64,000 bases of DNA from contig NZ_CP063458.1 in assembly GCF_015169395.1 (NCBI RefSeq), positions 4,588,001 to 4,652,000 on the forward strand, in the 5' to 3' direction. Under the pieces are notes generated by a model. The model searched no databases and was not told the DNA's origin. It saw only the letters and a list, made by a program, of their open reading frames with translations. This document shows, piece after piece, positions 1 to 7,962 of this stretch. How positions within the stretch are numbered: position 1 is the stretch's first letter; every line of letters begins with the position of its first letter. Source of the stretch: Humisphaera borealis. Its GTDB lineage: Bacteria > Planctomycetota > Phycisphaerae > Tepidisphaerales > Tepidisphaeraceae. The position numbers and the translations under genes are program-made.

Positions 1-330
1 AGGAACTGGTTCTGCCGCTGTATTGGCATAACCAAGCGCAACGATGCCCGGCGGTGCAACCGTGGTATCGGCCGACAGCGGCTCTGCTGGAATGGCGTCT
101 CTGGCATTGGCCTTGGCGATCGCATGGACTAGCGCCGGCCCCAGTCCGAGCGATGTGTAGCTGAGAATTGAAATCGTTCCCCGTAGAAGAGCGAAGATGC
201 CGAATGCGACCGGCCCGGCTTCACGGTAGAGAAAGGCTGTTACGCCCGCCCACGAGAGGATGCGGAACAGCGCCAGCAAGTAACCGCTCGCCACATCCAA
301 GCGGAGCGATCCCGTCGGTCGCGACTCCAT
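1..330 (-). CDS. Polysaccharide flippase-like membrane protein, C-terminus beyond window
   Basis: An open frame runs from an ATG at 330 to the window edge (110 codons, no stop). The peptide begins MESRPTGSLRLDVASGYLLA and continues with hydrophobic stretches separated by charged loops (LALFRILSWAGVTAFLYREAGP, then FGIFALLRGTISILSYTSLG). This start, with a helix followed by a glycine-rich turn and a second helix, resembles the first two transmembrane segments of Wzx/MATE-type lipid-linked polysaccharide flippases, which move lipid-linked saccharides across the inner membrane. The frame is open for about 35 codons upstream of the ATG, back to a TGA, but no better start was seen. With only the first fifth of a typical flippase visible, the family call is tentative; that it is coding and membrane-bound is more secure. 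Confidence 0.5.
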   Translation of the reverse strand, partial: MESRPTGSLRLDVASGYLLALFRILSWAGVTAFLYREAGPVAFGIFALLRGTISILSYTSLGLGPALVHAIAKANARDAIPAEPLSADTTVAPPGIVALGYANTAAEPVP

Positions 331-487
331 TTTGTTGGGCGTGGATGGGTTGGGGCCGGATGTCGTCAAGCGGAATCCACGCTTACGCCGGAGTCTGAGC
401 GTACTCGCGAAGACCCGGATTCCTCGCAATTGCCGCGCAGATCATCCGGGTCTGTGGACCATTGACACCGGCGTCGCTCGGTTCGTC

Positions 488-655
488 TCAGCCGGGGTTC
501 GTCGCCGGCAGCGGCGCAGGTTGAGTCACCGGCGTTCCGGGGGTCGCGGGCTGCTTGGCCCGTTCTTTCTCGTCGGATTTACGGTTGAAGTACAGCACCG
601 CCCACACGATCAGCAGCACCACGCCAAGCCATTGCCAGATATTCAGTTTTCCCAT
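488..655 (-). CDS. Small single-pass membrane protein, 55 residues
   Basis: A short frame starts at the ATG at 655 and reads MGKLNIWQWLGVVLLIVWAV, followed by a basic patch (FNRKSDEKERAK) and a Pro/Thr/Ala-rich tail ending at a TGA at 488. The layout is one N-terminal transmembrane helix of about 18 residues, a positively charged cytoplasmic-side segment and a flexible tail. No family is recognised. It lies between nuoI and the flippase-like gene on the same strand, separated from each by about 140-160 bases. Support is the sensible membrane topology and coding-like composition; no homology claim is made. Confidence 0.5.
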   Translation of the reverse strand: MGKLNIWQWLGVVLLIVWAVLYFNRKSDEKERAKQPATPGTPVTQPAPLPATNPG

Positions 656-795
656 AGTTCCTCCTCAAATCGATGATTGGCCCGGTACCTTTACTCGTAC
701 CGCATTCTATACCAACCAGGTTACTGACGTCATCGGTCCTTGGCATGCCGATCCGTCACGATCCTCAACACATCGCAATTGGCATTCGTCACCAG

Positions 796-1389
796 CTACT
801 TCACCGGCGTGATGTCCCCCGCGTGGTTCGCCAGCTTTCCGGCCTTCACCCGTTCGTACTCGTCGCCAACCCATTCGATCTTGTCCTTGTTCCGCTCCAT
901 CCAGAGCGGGATCGGGGTCCGCAGGTTCTCTTTGTCGAGCTCCGCGAACTCCACCACCGCATCATCGCGGCTGTAGCCGCTTAAATCGTGCAGCTTTCCC
1001 ATATGGATGCAGAGCGTCGGGCAGGGCTCGGTGCATAGTGCGCAGAACAGGCATTTGCTGTAGTCGATCGCGAACCGCAGGAGCTTGCCGGTCTTGGGGT
1101 CGTCCTCGTTGACGATGCCGGTCGCCTTGTCGATTTTTCTCGGGCCGGATTTATCGATGTAGATGCAATCCACCGGGCAGGCCTTGGCACACAGGTCGCA
1201 AGCAATGCACTTGTTGGCTTCGAACTCGTGAATGCCCCGGTACCGCGGCGCGAAGCTCAGGTGCTGCTCGGGGTAATTGACCGTCACCGTCTTCTGGAAA
1301 CAGTACTTCAACGTGATCTTCATTCCGATCACGATCGAAGTGATGTTGTCGTAGATGTTGCGGAAGTATTCGCGGACGGGGGATGACAT
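796..1389 (-). CDS. nuoI: NADH-quinone oxidoreductase subunit I
   Basis: The 197-residue product carries the two classic 4Fe-4S motifs of NuoI: CIACDLCAKACP at about residues 60-71 and CLFCALCTEPCP at about 112-123. These clusters (N6a and N6b) pass electrons along the peripheral arm of complex I towards the quinone site. The N-terminal helix (about residues 8-35, YFRNIYDNITSIVIGMKITL) also fits, as does the YFPEQ-like YCFQKTVTVNYPEQ region that precedes the first motif. Length is in the usual range for the family. Odd point: no other nuo gene lies beside it. Upstream is a pseudopilin gene on the same strand and downstream a small membrane peptide, so it is either a detached or an extra copy. 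No strong Shine-Dalgarno precedes the ATG. Confidence 0.93.
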   Translation of the reverse strand: MSSPVREYFRNIYDNITSIVIGMKITLKYCFQKTVTVNYPEQHLSFAPRYRGIHEFEANKCIACDLCAKACPVDCIYIDKSGPRKIDKATGIVNEDDPKTGKLLRFAIDYSKCLFCALCTEPCPTLCIHMGKLHDLSGYSRDDAVVEFAELDKENLRTPIPLWMERNKDKIEWVGDEYERVKAGKLANHAGDITPVK

Positions 1390-1496
1390 CGGGCCGGATT
1401 GTGCGAGGTCGCGTCTCGAAAGTCGAGTCGGGCGGCGCGCAAGATCAGCCGGCGGAGTTGATCACAGCCATCGGGAATTACTTTCAGGCCGGTCCG

Positions 1497-2435
1497 TCAA
1501 GGCAGTGGATTTGGCAGTTTGTTCGGCGGCGGGGGCGGTGCCGGCGTGACAGGAGGTGTCGTCGGCGGCGGGGGCGTCGTTGGTGGCGTGGGTGCGACCA
1601 CGGGCAAAAGCCCGAAGAACGTGTAGCCGTTGCCGCTGCGATTATCGAACTGCAGGGTCGAGCGCCCCCGCAGATTCTGCAGCGGGCCGTCGTACATCTC
1701 CCGGCCCCAGTCGGCCACATGACCGTCGGCGTACAAGACGGCCTGGCGGTCCACCTCTCCGGTCTTGGACTGGATCGGGTGATTGATGTGATACCGTCGT
1801 CCGGCGCCAGCCGAGTAATACACCGCATCGGCGGCCAGAATCAGTTCGGTGGAGTTGCGGCTGTGAGAGCGTACCGCCGGCACGTACAGCGTTCCCCATC
1901 GGGCCACGCTTTTGCCGAGGGTGGCGGTGTTGTTCACCAGACCGCCGACGTACGCGTAGTCGGTGTAGACGATTTCACCCCAGGCCGGGTCGGCGGGAAT
2001 ACCATCCGTGCCGTTGTAAGCCCGGACATCAAACTCCGAGCCCGGGCATTTCCACACCCCCGGAGCGGCCCCGAACTGCTGCCAGATCGACCAGGGTGTG
2101 CCATACTTCTTCCAGTCGGCGTCACTGTTGGCGATCCAGTCGGTGCGATTCACCAGCATCGGAAGGCGCCCCATATCGGCAACCGGTGCCTGCCCGATCG
2201 ACGGGGGCGTGCCGGTTCCAAAGCTCATGGGGAAGTAGCCTTTGTTAGCCCCGGCAAACCCCATCGCGGCCATGCCAATCTGCCGCAGATTTGACGAACA
2301 CTGGGTCCGCTTGGAGGCCTCGCGCGCTCGAGACAGCGATGGCATGATGATGCCGATCAGCAGGGCAATGATGCCTATCACGACAAGTAGCTCAACGAGC
2401 GTAAATGCCCGCGACAACGACCTTCGGCAGATCAT
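1497..2435 (-). CDS. Pseudopilin-like protein with N-terminal methylation motif and H-X9-DG tail
   Basis: The 312-residue protein opens with a prepilin signal: basic leader [10 protein letters not shown], then the [20 protein letters not shown] helix with Phe at +1 and Glu at +5, the hallmarks of PilD processing and methylation. The rest is a globular domain with the motif HINHPIQ...[10 protein letters not shown] near residue 225-250, the H-X9-DG arrangement typical of the very large DUF1559-like pseudopilin family of planctomycetes. The C-terminus is a Pro/Thr-rich tail ([15 protein letters not shown]). It would be inserted in the inner membrane and may be polymerised or secreted by a type II/IV-like system; no assembly gene adjoins it, although a Tad-like locus lies about 10 kb away. 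Substrate and role are unknown. Confidence 0.85.
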   Translation of the reverse strand: MICRRSLSRAFTLVELLVVIGIIALLIGIIMPSLSRAREASKRTQCSSNLRQIGMAAMGFAGANKGYFPMSFGTGTPPSIGQAPVADMGRLPMLVNRTDWIANSDADWKKYGTPWSIWQQFGAAPGVWKCPGSEFDVRAYNGTDGIPADPAWGEIVYTDYAYVGGLVNNTATLGKSVARWGTLYVPAVRSHSRNSTELILAADAVYYSAGAGRRYHINHPIQSKTGEVDRQAVLYADGHVADWGREMYDGPLQNLRGRSTLQFDNRSGNGYTFFGLLPVVAPTPPTTPPPPTTPPVTPAPPPPPNKLPNPLP

Positions 2436-2667
2436 CGACCACCTCTGGTTTAGCGAACAGCAACAGCAAGGCCGAATCGGCCCAAGACAGGATCCCCACC
2501 ACGCAGCACTGCTTTCGGAGCAGCATTCTGCTTCGATGAGTATGACTGAAGTATCACGTTTTCGTCAAGAGCAGACGTGGCATCGGCGTACCGGCTGCGT
2601 CGCGGCAACAGGATGACGCTCGCCCTGCGGCCAGCGGCCGTCATGCAAACCTACGCGCCGCAGCCCG

Positions 2668-3744
2668 TTAGCTCTCCGGGCAAGCAAAGTCGGGCGCGCG
2701 GACGAGCCGGGTTGTCCCTTGGAGTGCCGAGATGATGCGCTCGATGTGCACGTGGCAATTCTCAAGGAAGACCGTGTATCGCTCCTGGGTCCCGCCGGTC
2801 GCCGTGCCGGCAACGTATACACCGGGCACGTTGGTCTCCATCGTCCGCTCGTCGAAGATCGGTCGGCATTCGCCATCTTCAGAGAACTTCACGCCCGTCA
2901 GTTTCAGCAGCGTGTTGTCCTGTTCATAGCCCGTCATCAACAGTACGAAGTCGGCGGGAACATCGTATGGCTCACCTCGAGGTTGAAAGGCGGCATCGAC
3001 CGGTTGCAGGGAGACGTGCGTCCCGGTGATGTGCGTGGGGATCGTCGCAAAGTGCCCGGCGATTCGGCCAGCCTGGGTGAGGCCGGTGATCTCCGGCAAC
3101 AGCCAGTACTTGATGCTCTTGGCCGGCAGTTCCGGTCGGCGATAGCTGATGGCGACCTGTGCCGCGGCCTGGTAGCAACGCAGCGCGGCCTCGACTGCCG
3201 AGTTCTTTCCCCCGACGACGAGCAGGTTTTGGCGGAAGTAGGTGTGTGGGTCCTTGAAGTAATGGCTGACGTGGGGCAAGTCTTCGCCGGGAATCCCAAG
3301 CTTGCGCGGCCGGTCGGTTCCACCGGTGGCCAGGACGATCCTCCTGACGCGATAGGTCGACGTAGCGCCGGCGCTTCCCCCCGCGCCGCGACGGCTGGTC
3401 AGGATGAATCCGCCGTCCGGTCCCTTGCCGTCGGAAGTGATGCCGACGATCGGTTCGTAGCACTTCACCCGCAGCCCGAACTGGAGAACGATGGACCGAA
3501 GGTAGGCAAGATACTCTTCGCGCGATGCCTTGGATTGGTCGGCCGTCTGGAGCGGGACGCCAGCGATCGCGATTCGTTCGTTACTGCTGAAGAACCGGGT
3601 TTGCGGCGCGAACCAGGAAATGGTCTGGCCGATCTGGCCGGCTTCGAAATGCAGATAGTCGAGACCTGCCTTCTGGCAGGCCACGGCAAGCTCCAGGCCA
3701 ATCGGGCCTCCGCCGATGATCGCGATGTCGGTCGTGTCAGACAT
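2668..3744 (-). CDS. YpdA-family FAD/NAD(P)-dependent disulfide reductase-like protein
   Basis: The 358-residue product has an N-terminal FAD Rossmann motif IIGGGPIGLE (about residues 10-19). It is followed by the characteristic FEAGQIGQTISWFAPQTRFF region of the YpdA family, where thioredoxin reductase-like flavoproteins bind FAD and NAD(P)H. The second Rossmann element LLVVGGKNSAVEAALRCYQA (about 178-197) binds the pyridine nucleotide. There is no CxxC redox pair between them, as expected for YpdA rather than TrxB. YpdA proteins in Firmicutes reduce bacillithiol disulfide; the substrate here is not known. The ORF could start nine codons earlier, but MSDTTDIAIIGGG begins right before the FAD strand and is preferred. 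It is followed by a DUF1361 gene upstream on the same strand, 38 bases away. Confidence 0.85.
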   Translation of the reverse strand: MSDTTDIAIIGGGPIGLELAVACQKAGLDYLHFEAGQIGQTISWFAPQTRFFSSNERIAIAGVPLQTADQSKASREEYLAYLRSIVLQFGLRVKCYEPIVGITSDGKGPDGGFILTSRRGAGGSAGATSTYRVRRIVLATGGTDRPRKLGIPGEDLPHVSHYFKDPHTYFRQNLLVVGGKNSAVEAALRCYQAAAQVAISYRRPELPAKSIKYWLLPEITGLTQAGRIAGHFATIPTHITGTHVSLQPVDAAFQPRGEPYDVPADFVLLMTGYEQDNTLLKLTGVKFSEDGECRPIFDERTMETNVPGVYVAGTATGGTQERYTVFLENCHVHIERIISALQGTTRLVRAPDFACPES

Positions 3745-3782
3745 GCCGGGCATCATAGGGTAGATGAGCAAGGCAGATGCGA

Positions 3783-4571
3783 TCAGCGTTCAAATCCACG
3801 TCCTGCTTGGGGATCGGGCTCACGGCGTCCACCATGGACGGCGGCGATGTAGAACATCGCCAATAGCGCCCCGAACACCAGTGTAAAAACGCCGACGCGA
3901 GGCACCTGCATCCATTGAAAGATCTTCTCGAAGGTCTCGATTGGTTGTGTGAAGACTTCCCAGCTGTTGAGCCTGGCGTAGCGGCCGAGGGCGACACCGA
4001 AACTTGCGAGCAGGAATATCCAACCCGCCAGCGCCAGCGACATCAGCCGCCCCCCGCGACGGGCGATGGAGCGCTCTACGAGCCGCATCGCAGTGAATGC
4101 GGTGAGCAGCCCGTTTACGACGATCGAGGACAGGAGCAGGAAGTCGAACCATTCCGGCGACGACTGGGGGGCCATCGCCGGTAGCAGTTTGTCGAGCCAG
4201 GCCGGCAGGATCTCGGGGCTGGGGCCGTATTGGGGACTGAGGTGGATCATCTCCGTGATCAGGTAGGGTGCGTTGGGGAAGAACAGAAGCCAGACGCCGG
4301 CCAGGAGAATCAGAAGCAGTCGGTTGATTCGCGGTCGGCGGCAGAGGTGGTAGATGCCCAGGGCCGGCGCGACCGGAAGCCAGGCTAAAAACAGATCCCA
4401 GACGAGCGAGAGATGTCCGACCTGACGGGTAGCCGCGAGGCGCGCCGCCAGCAGCGACATCGACAGACCCGAGCACCCGATGACGGCAAGCCAGTAGAGA
4501 ACGGGGAACCCGGTCGCGCTGTGAATTCGATCACCCATCGATGGGTAGGTCTTGCCGGAACGACTGTTCAT
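3783..4571 (-). CDS. DUF1361 family integral membrane protein
   Basis: The 262-residue protein has about six or seven predicted transmembrane helices (for example LAVIGCSGLSMSLLAARL, LLLILLAGVWLLFFPNAPYL and FLLLSSIVVNGLLTAFTAM). The WLLFFPNAPYLITEMIHLS stretch around residue 95-112 is the diagnostic core of DUF1361 proteins. Function of the family is unknown. It sits immediately upstream of the YpdA-like gene and may be co-transcribed with it. An alternative start at MGDRIHS, eleven codons in, is possible. Confidence 0.82.
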   Translation of the reverse strand: MNSRSGKTYPSMGDRIHSATGFPVLYWLAVIGCSGLSMSLLAARLAATRQVGHLSLVWDLFLAWLPVAPALGIYHLCRRPRINRLLLILLAGVWLLFFPNAPYLITEMIHLSPQYGPSPEILPAWLDKLLPAMAPQSSPEWFDFLLLSSIVVNGLLTAFTAMRLVERSIARRGGRLMSLALAGWIFLLASFGVALGRYARLNSWEVFTQPIETFEKIFQWMQVPRVGVFTLVFGALLAMFYIAAVHGGRREPDPQAGRGFER

Positions 4572-4643
4572 GCGACGACTTTAACACGCTTGCTTTGCAT
4601 TGCAAAGTGTCTTGAGGAAGAGGCGTGGCTGGCAAACGTTGGT

Positions 4644-5342
4644 TCACTTCGCAGGCAGCGACGCAGGTCGAGTCGCAGCGGGTTGAGGGATCGGCGACGT
4701 CGTGAACGAAAGGACGGCTTGTTGCGTTCGCCCCATCAGGACAGCCTTGGCTTCGTCGGCTGACGACAGTTTAGCGCTGGCGATCCCGTCGGCGACATCG
4801 TTGTAGGCGCTGGCCATCGCGGCGGCCATCTCGTTGGCCGATGCCGACGACGCGTCGAGCCCGACGTGCCGGGCGCGATCGACTTTCCATTGGCTGCCCA
4901 CCTTGCGAAGCTGAATCGAGCCCAGCCCCTGACCGATCGTCGCCACCTCGCCGTTCACCGTTTCGGGTGCCGAGTCAATGTTCCGTGCCATGACGGCATA
5001 GTGGTCGCGGGCTCGCGGATAGGCGAGCACTGAACGGGGATCACCAAACTTCTCGGCGGCGACTTTCTCAAGCCGGGCATAGGCGGCGTTGACCTTCGCC
5101 ATGACGAGCAACTGCTGCAGCGACGCGTCGTCGCCGGTGCTGACGGCGGAAATCGTGTCGGCGTCGCTGGTGTTCATCGCGGTAACAAACGCCTTGGCGG
5201 CGGCCCGGGGGGAAGCCGTCGTGGCAGGGCCGCGGTCACATCCGGCCGTGGCCGATAACACGAGTGCCACCCCAAGTCGCCAGGCCAAGGGCCTGAACAG
5301 GTTCGCGCTTCCAATTCTGAACATTACGTATAACCGTTGCAT
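4644..5342 (-). CDS. Putative lipoprotein of unknown function
   Basis: The ATG at 5342 is chosen because GGAGAGG lies six bases ahead of it; a longer frame begins at 5378 without such a site. The 232-residue product has a signal sequence ending in the lipobox-like LVLSATAGC, after which a DRGPATTASPRAAAKAFV segment starts the mature protein. The remainder is alanine-rich and probably helical (AKVNAAYARLEKVAAEKF and EMAAAMASAYNDVADGIASAK), somewhat like small alpha/beta NTF2-like envelope proteins, but no family is recognised. It likely sits in the outer or inner membrane as a lipoprotein. Confidence 0.7.
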   Translation of the reverse strand: MQRLYVMFRIGSANLFRPLAWRLGVALVLSATAGCDRGPATTASPRAAAKAFVTAMNTSDADTISAVSTGDDASLQQLLVMAKVNAAYARLEKVAAEKFGDPRSVLAYPRARDHYAVMARNIDSAPETVNGEVATIGQGLGSIQLRKVGSQWKVDRARHVGLDASSASANEMAAAMASAYNDVADGIASAKLSSADEAKAVLMGRTQQAVLSFTTSPIPQPAATRPASLPAK

Positions 5343-5617
5343 CAGGACCTCTCCACGCGGCCGGGTGAAAGACCGCAATGGCTGTCACTATAGGCGTTTG
5401 TGCGGAATCAAACGAGAAGTCAGAGAACGCTTCGCGGTGAAAACAGAATCATACTTCGTCACCAAACTTCACGAAGTTTTTATCGTCCTACTATTGGCAG
5501 GCGAGCGTAAAGGAAGGGTCGAAGCGGAGATGGAATCTCCTGGTGCCGTGCAAGGTGCCGACCCCTTCCGAAGCGACCCGCCTCCCGAGGAGTGAGTGGG
5601 CTAAACCCCTCAAGGCC

Positions 5618-5995
5618 ATGATTAAGGTCAAGCACCTGATGGATGCTCTGGAACCCGATGACGGGCAACGCCTGTGGGTCGAGGCCGTCGGCCTTGCCCG
5701 GGATCTTCGCGAATGGTGCAAGGTCGACCATGTGCTATCACACCTCGGGCCGTCGGCGAATCTGACGGACTGGTTTGAGAAGCACCCCGACGGGTACGAC
5801 TACTTCCGCACCCGCTATCACGAGGCGCTCGCCAAGAGTCCGTACAAGGTTGCGCTGCAACATCTGGCGAAAGCAGCGATTGATGAGAACTTCACCCTGC
5901 TGCATACCGGCGACGATCCGAGCCAGAACGCGGCTTCGGCGCTTCACGAGTTTCTCAGTGAGTTGCGGGCATGGTCCCCCAAGCAGGAGGGCTGA
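5618..5995 (+). CDS. DUF488 family protein
   Basis: The 125-residue product matches the DUF488 layout: an N-terminal DGQRLWVEAVGLARDL segment, a central WFEKHPDGYDYFRTRYHEAL block and the terminal LLHTGDDPSQNAASALHEFL. In typical members the last block reads LLYAAKD...NHA. The function of DUF488 is not established. The start is placed at MIKVKHLMDAL (AAGG lies just ahead); an in-frame ATG at 5543 would add 25 residues with no family resemblance. The gene is followed by a strong terminator at 6041, so it appears monocistronic. Confidence 0.75.
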   Translation: MIKVKHLMDALEPDDGQRLWVEAVGLARDLREWCKVDHVLSHLGPSANLTDWFEKHPDGYDYFRTRYHEALAKSPYKVALQHLAKAAIDENFTLLHTGDDPSQNAASALHEFLSELRAWSPKQEG

Positions 5996-6040
5996 GCGCG
6001 TCCGGCTTCGTCGGGGGCTTCGCCAAACTTGACACATGCA

Positions 6041-6072
6041 AGCGGCCGTAGGCTCTACGGCCGCTTTCTTTT
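6041..6072 (+). terminator. Rho-independent terminator after the DUF488 gene
   Basis: An 11-bp near-perfect stem AGCGGCCGTAG / CTACGGCCGCT closes over a three-base loop and is followed directly by TTCTTTT. It sits 45 bases past the DUF488 stop codon. Confidence 0.85.
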
Positions 6073-6171
6073 GTCGCGAGACCCTGCCGAGGGCCGTGAA
6101 TCACCGATTCTCAATTGGCAATTCGTCCCCCTGTTCCTACACTTCCGGACCCGAACCGAAAGGATATCTAC

Positions 6172-7218
6172 ATGGACCTCCGCCAGCTCGGCAACAGTAA
6201 TGTCAGCGTTTCACCGGTGACCTTTGGTGCCTGGGCAATTGGCGGATGGATGTGGGGCGGGTCTGAGGAACAGGACTCGATTGCCGCCATTCAGGCGAGC
6301 ATTGACGCTGGTGTCACCTCGATCGACACCGCCGCGATCTACGGGCAGGGGCACAGCGAAGAGCTCGTCGCCAAGGCAATCAAGGGCCGCCGCGATAAGG
6401 TGCAGATCCTGACCAAGTGCGGCATGCGCTGGGACGACGCCCGCGGTTCCGATCCCTGGGCAACGCTGAACAACCAGGGCCGGGCGATCACCGTCACGCG
6501 CAACAGCAAGGCCGATAGCATCGCGCACGAGTGCGAACAGAGCCTGCGCCGGCTCGGCGTCGACGTAATCGACGTCTACCAGATCCACTGGCCGGACCTG
6601 ACGACGCCGATCGACGAATCGATCGAAGCGATGTACAAGCTGCAGAAGGCCGGCAAGGTTCGGGCGATCGGTGTCAGCAATTACAACCTCAAGCAGATCT
6701 CAACCGCCGACAGCTGGCTCAAGGAACACGGCTCGGTGCTCGCGAGTCATCAGCCGCCGTACAGTGTGATCAATCGGGGGATCGAGAAGGAGATTCTTGC
6801 ATACTGTCGGCAGATGAACGTTGGCATCGTCTGTTATTCGCCGATGGAACGCGGACTACTCACCGGCAAGTACGGCCCCGACCACAAGTTCCCCGCCGGC
6901 GATCACCGGAACAACTACAAGGCATTTAAGCCTGACGTACGCAAGTCGGTGGCGGCAGCGTTGGCGCAGGTCAAGTCCATCGCCGACCGACATAAGGCGA
7001 GTTTCGCACAGCTGATCGTGAACTGGACCTTCAGCGAACCGGGGATTACCGCCGCTCTGGTCGGCGCACGCAACGCCGAGCAGGCGGTTCACAATGCCGG
7101 TGCGATGGCGTTCCGGCTTAGCGATGTCGAACGCCAGCAGATCCGCGCCGCATTTTCCCCTGCCGCCGAGCTCATGGGTGGCGATGGCGCACCAGCCCGT
7201 CCCGGCGCGCAGACCTGA
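6172..7218 (+). CDS. Aldo/keto reductase
   Basis: The 348-residue protein shows the NADP(H)-dependent aldo/keto reductase signature in order. GTGVSPVTFGAW-like strand LGNSNVSVSPVTFGAW is at the start. DTAAIYGQGHSEE carries the catalytic Asp and Tyr at about residues 53-65. The catalytic Lys is in ILTKCG (about 80) and the catalytic His in VYQIHWPD (about 137). IGVSNYN (about 168) and a C-terminal cofactor loop GARNAEQAVHN complete it. It reduces carbonyl substrates in the cytosol; the substrate is not identifiable. The start at 6172 is preferred because AAAGGATAT precedes the ATG and the family begins at MDLRQLG; an upstream TTG would add 19 unrelated residues. It stands alone between a terminator and the DUF883-like gene. 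Confidence 0.93.
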   Translation: MDLRQLGNSNVSVSPVTFGAWAIGGWMWGGSEEQDSIAAIQASIDAGVTSIDTAAIYGQGHSEELVAKAIKGRRDKVQILTKCGMRWDDARGSDPWATLNNQGRAITVTRNSKADSIAHECEQSLRRLGVDVIDVYQIHWPDLTTPIDESIEAMYKLQKAGKVRAIGVSNYNLKQISTADSWLKEHGSVLASHQPPYSVINRGIEKEILAYCRQMNVGIVCYSPMERGLLTGKYGPDHKFPAGDHRNNYKAFKPDVRKSVAAALAQVKSIADRHKASFAQLIVNWTFSEPGITAALVGARNAEQAVHNAGAMAFRLSDVERQQIRAAFSPAAELMGGDGAPARPGAQT

Positions 7219-7385
7219 CGTCCAGCGCCGCGACCGAGCGACTGGTCTACTGTTGATCCCATCTTCTCAGTGCGCCGGGGGCGGCACGTCGCCATTTACC
7301 AGATAAGGGCTCCTTCATCTCGAATTCAGGCCCGGCTCAGTCCGGCACGCAATCATCTGGCGGTCAAGAGACAAGGAGACCGCCC

Positions 7386-7610
7386 ATGACAACCCTTACC
7401 GACATCTCCAGCACGGCCGCCAAACCCGCAAGCGAGGAAGGTGCCGTCTGTCACACCCGCCAGGCCGTCGCCGACATCAGCTCCGCTGTGAAGGCCGACG
7501 CTCAGGAACTCCGCTATCTCGCCGAGGACTATGTGATCGAGCACCCGCTTCGCGTCGTTGGTCTCGGCATCGGGCTGGGCTTTCTGCTCGGCGTCATCTG
7601 GACTCGTTAA
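7386..7610 (+). CDS. Small ElaB/DUF883-like membrane protein
   Basis: The 74-residue protein has a soluble helical N-terminal part (AVADISSAVKADAQELRYLA) and a single C-terminal helix VVGLGIGLGFLLGVIW ending TR. This is the same arrangement as the ElaB/YqjD/DUF883 group, which are inner-membrane, ribosome-associated or stress-linked proteins in enterobacteria. A clear AAGGAG lies seven bases ahead of the ATG. It is followed 46 bases on by a small lipoprotein gene and a shared terminator, so the two probably form one transcript; such pairs are often stress-induced, though nothing in the sequence shows this directly. Confidence 0.7.
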   Translation: MTTLTDISSTAAKPASEEGAVCHTRQAVADISSAVKADAQELRYLAEDYVIEHPLRVVGLGIGLGFLLGVIWTR

Positions 7611-7656
7611 AGATTTGATTTCAAACCCCATGTCTTACGCTTCAAGGAGCTATCGT

Positions 7657-7857
7657 ATGCGCAAGCTATTCCCATTCGTGTTGTGCGGCGCTTTTCTGGC
7701 AGTTCCCGCCATTTCGGGCTGCGATCGAACCGTCTCGAAGGAAACCGAGACCGTGAAATCCACCGATGGAACATCGAAGACGACCGAAAAGAAGGTGACC
7801 GAGCAGCCGGACGGAACCCTCAAGGAAACCACGACCGAGAAGAAGGTCGAAAAGTAA
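7657..7857 (+). CDS. Small charged lipoprotein
   Basis: A 66-residue product with a signal sequence MRKLFPFVLCGAFLAVPAIS and a lipobox ending at Cys22 (ISGC), followed by a repetitive Thr/Lys/Glu-rich tail. In the tail, SKETETVKSTDG and KTTEKKVTEQPDG, then KETTTEKKVEK, look like three copies of a short unit. AAGGAGC lies upstream of the ATG at 7657; an in-frame ATG at 7558 overlaps the preceding gene and lacks a ribosome site. Probably a periplasmic lipoprotein of unknown role. Confidence 0.75.
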   Translation: MRKLFPFVLCGAFLAVPAISGCDRTVSKETETVKSTDGTSKTTEKKVTEQPDGTLKETTTEKKVEK

Positions 7858-7883
7858 ATTCAACACGCGGAGTTGAAAACGAG

Positions 7884-7922
7884 AACGGGCGGATCAATAA
7901 GCTTGATCCGCCCGTTTCTTTA
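7884..7922 (+). terminator. Rho-independent terminator after the small lipoprotein gene
   Basis: A perfect 14-bp stem (AACGGGCGGATCAA at 7884-7897 with its complement at 7903-7916) is followed by TCTTTAT. It is 27 bases past the stop codon and before a convergent gene. Confidence 0.9.
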
Positions 7923-7962
7923 TACCTGTCGTCAGCACCGAAATCGCGCGGACGGCGCGGGG

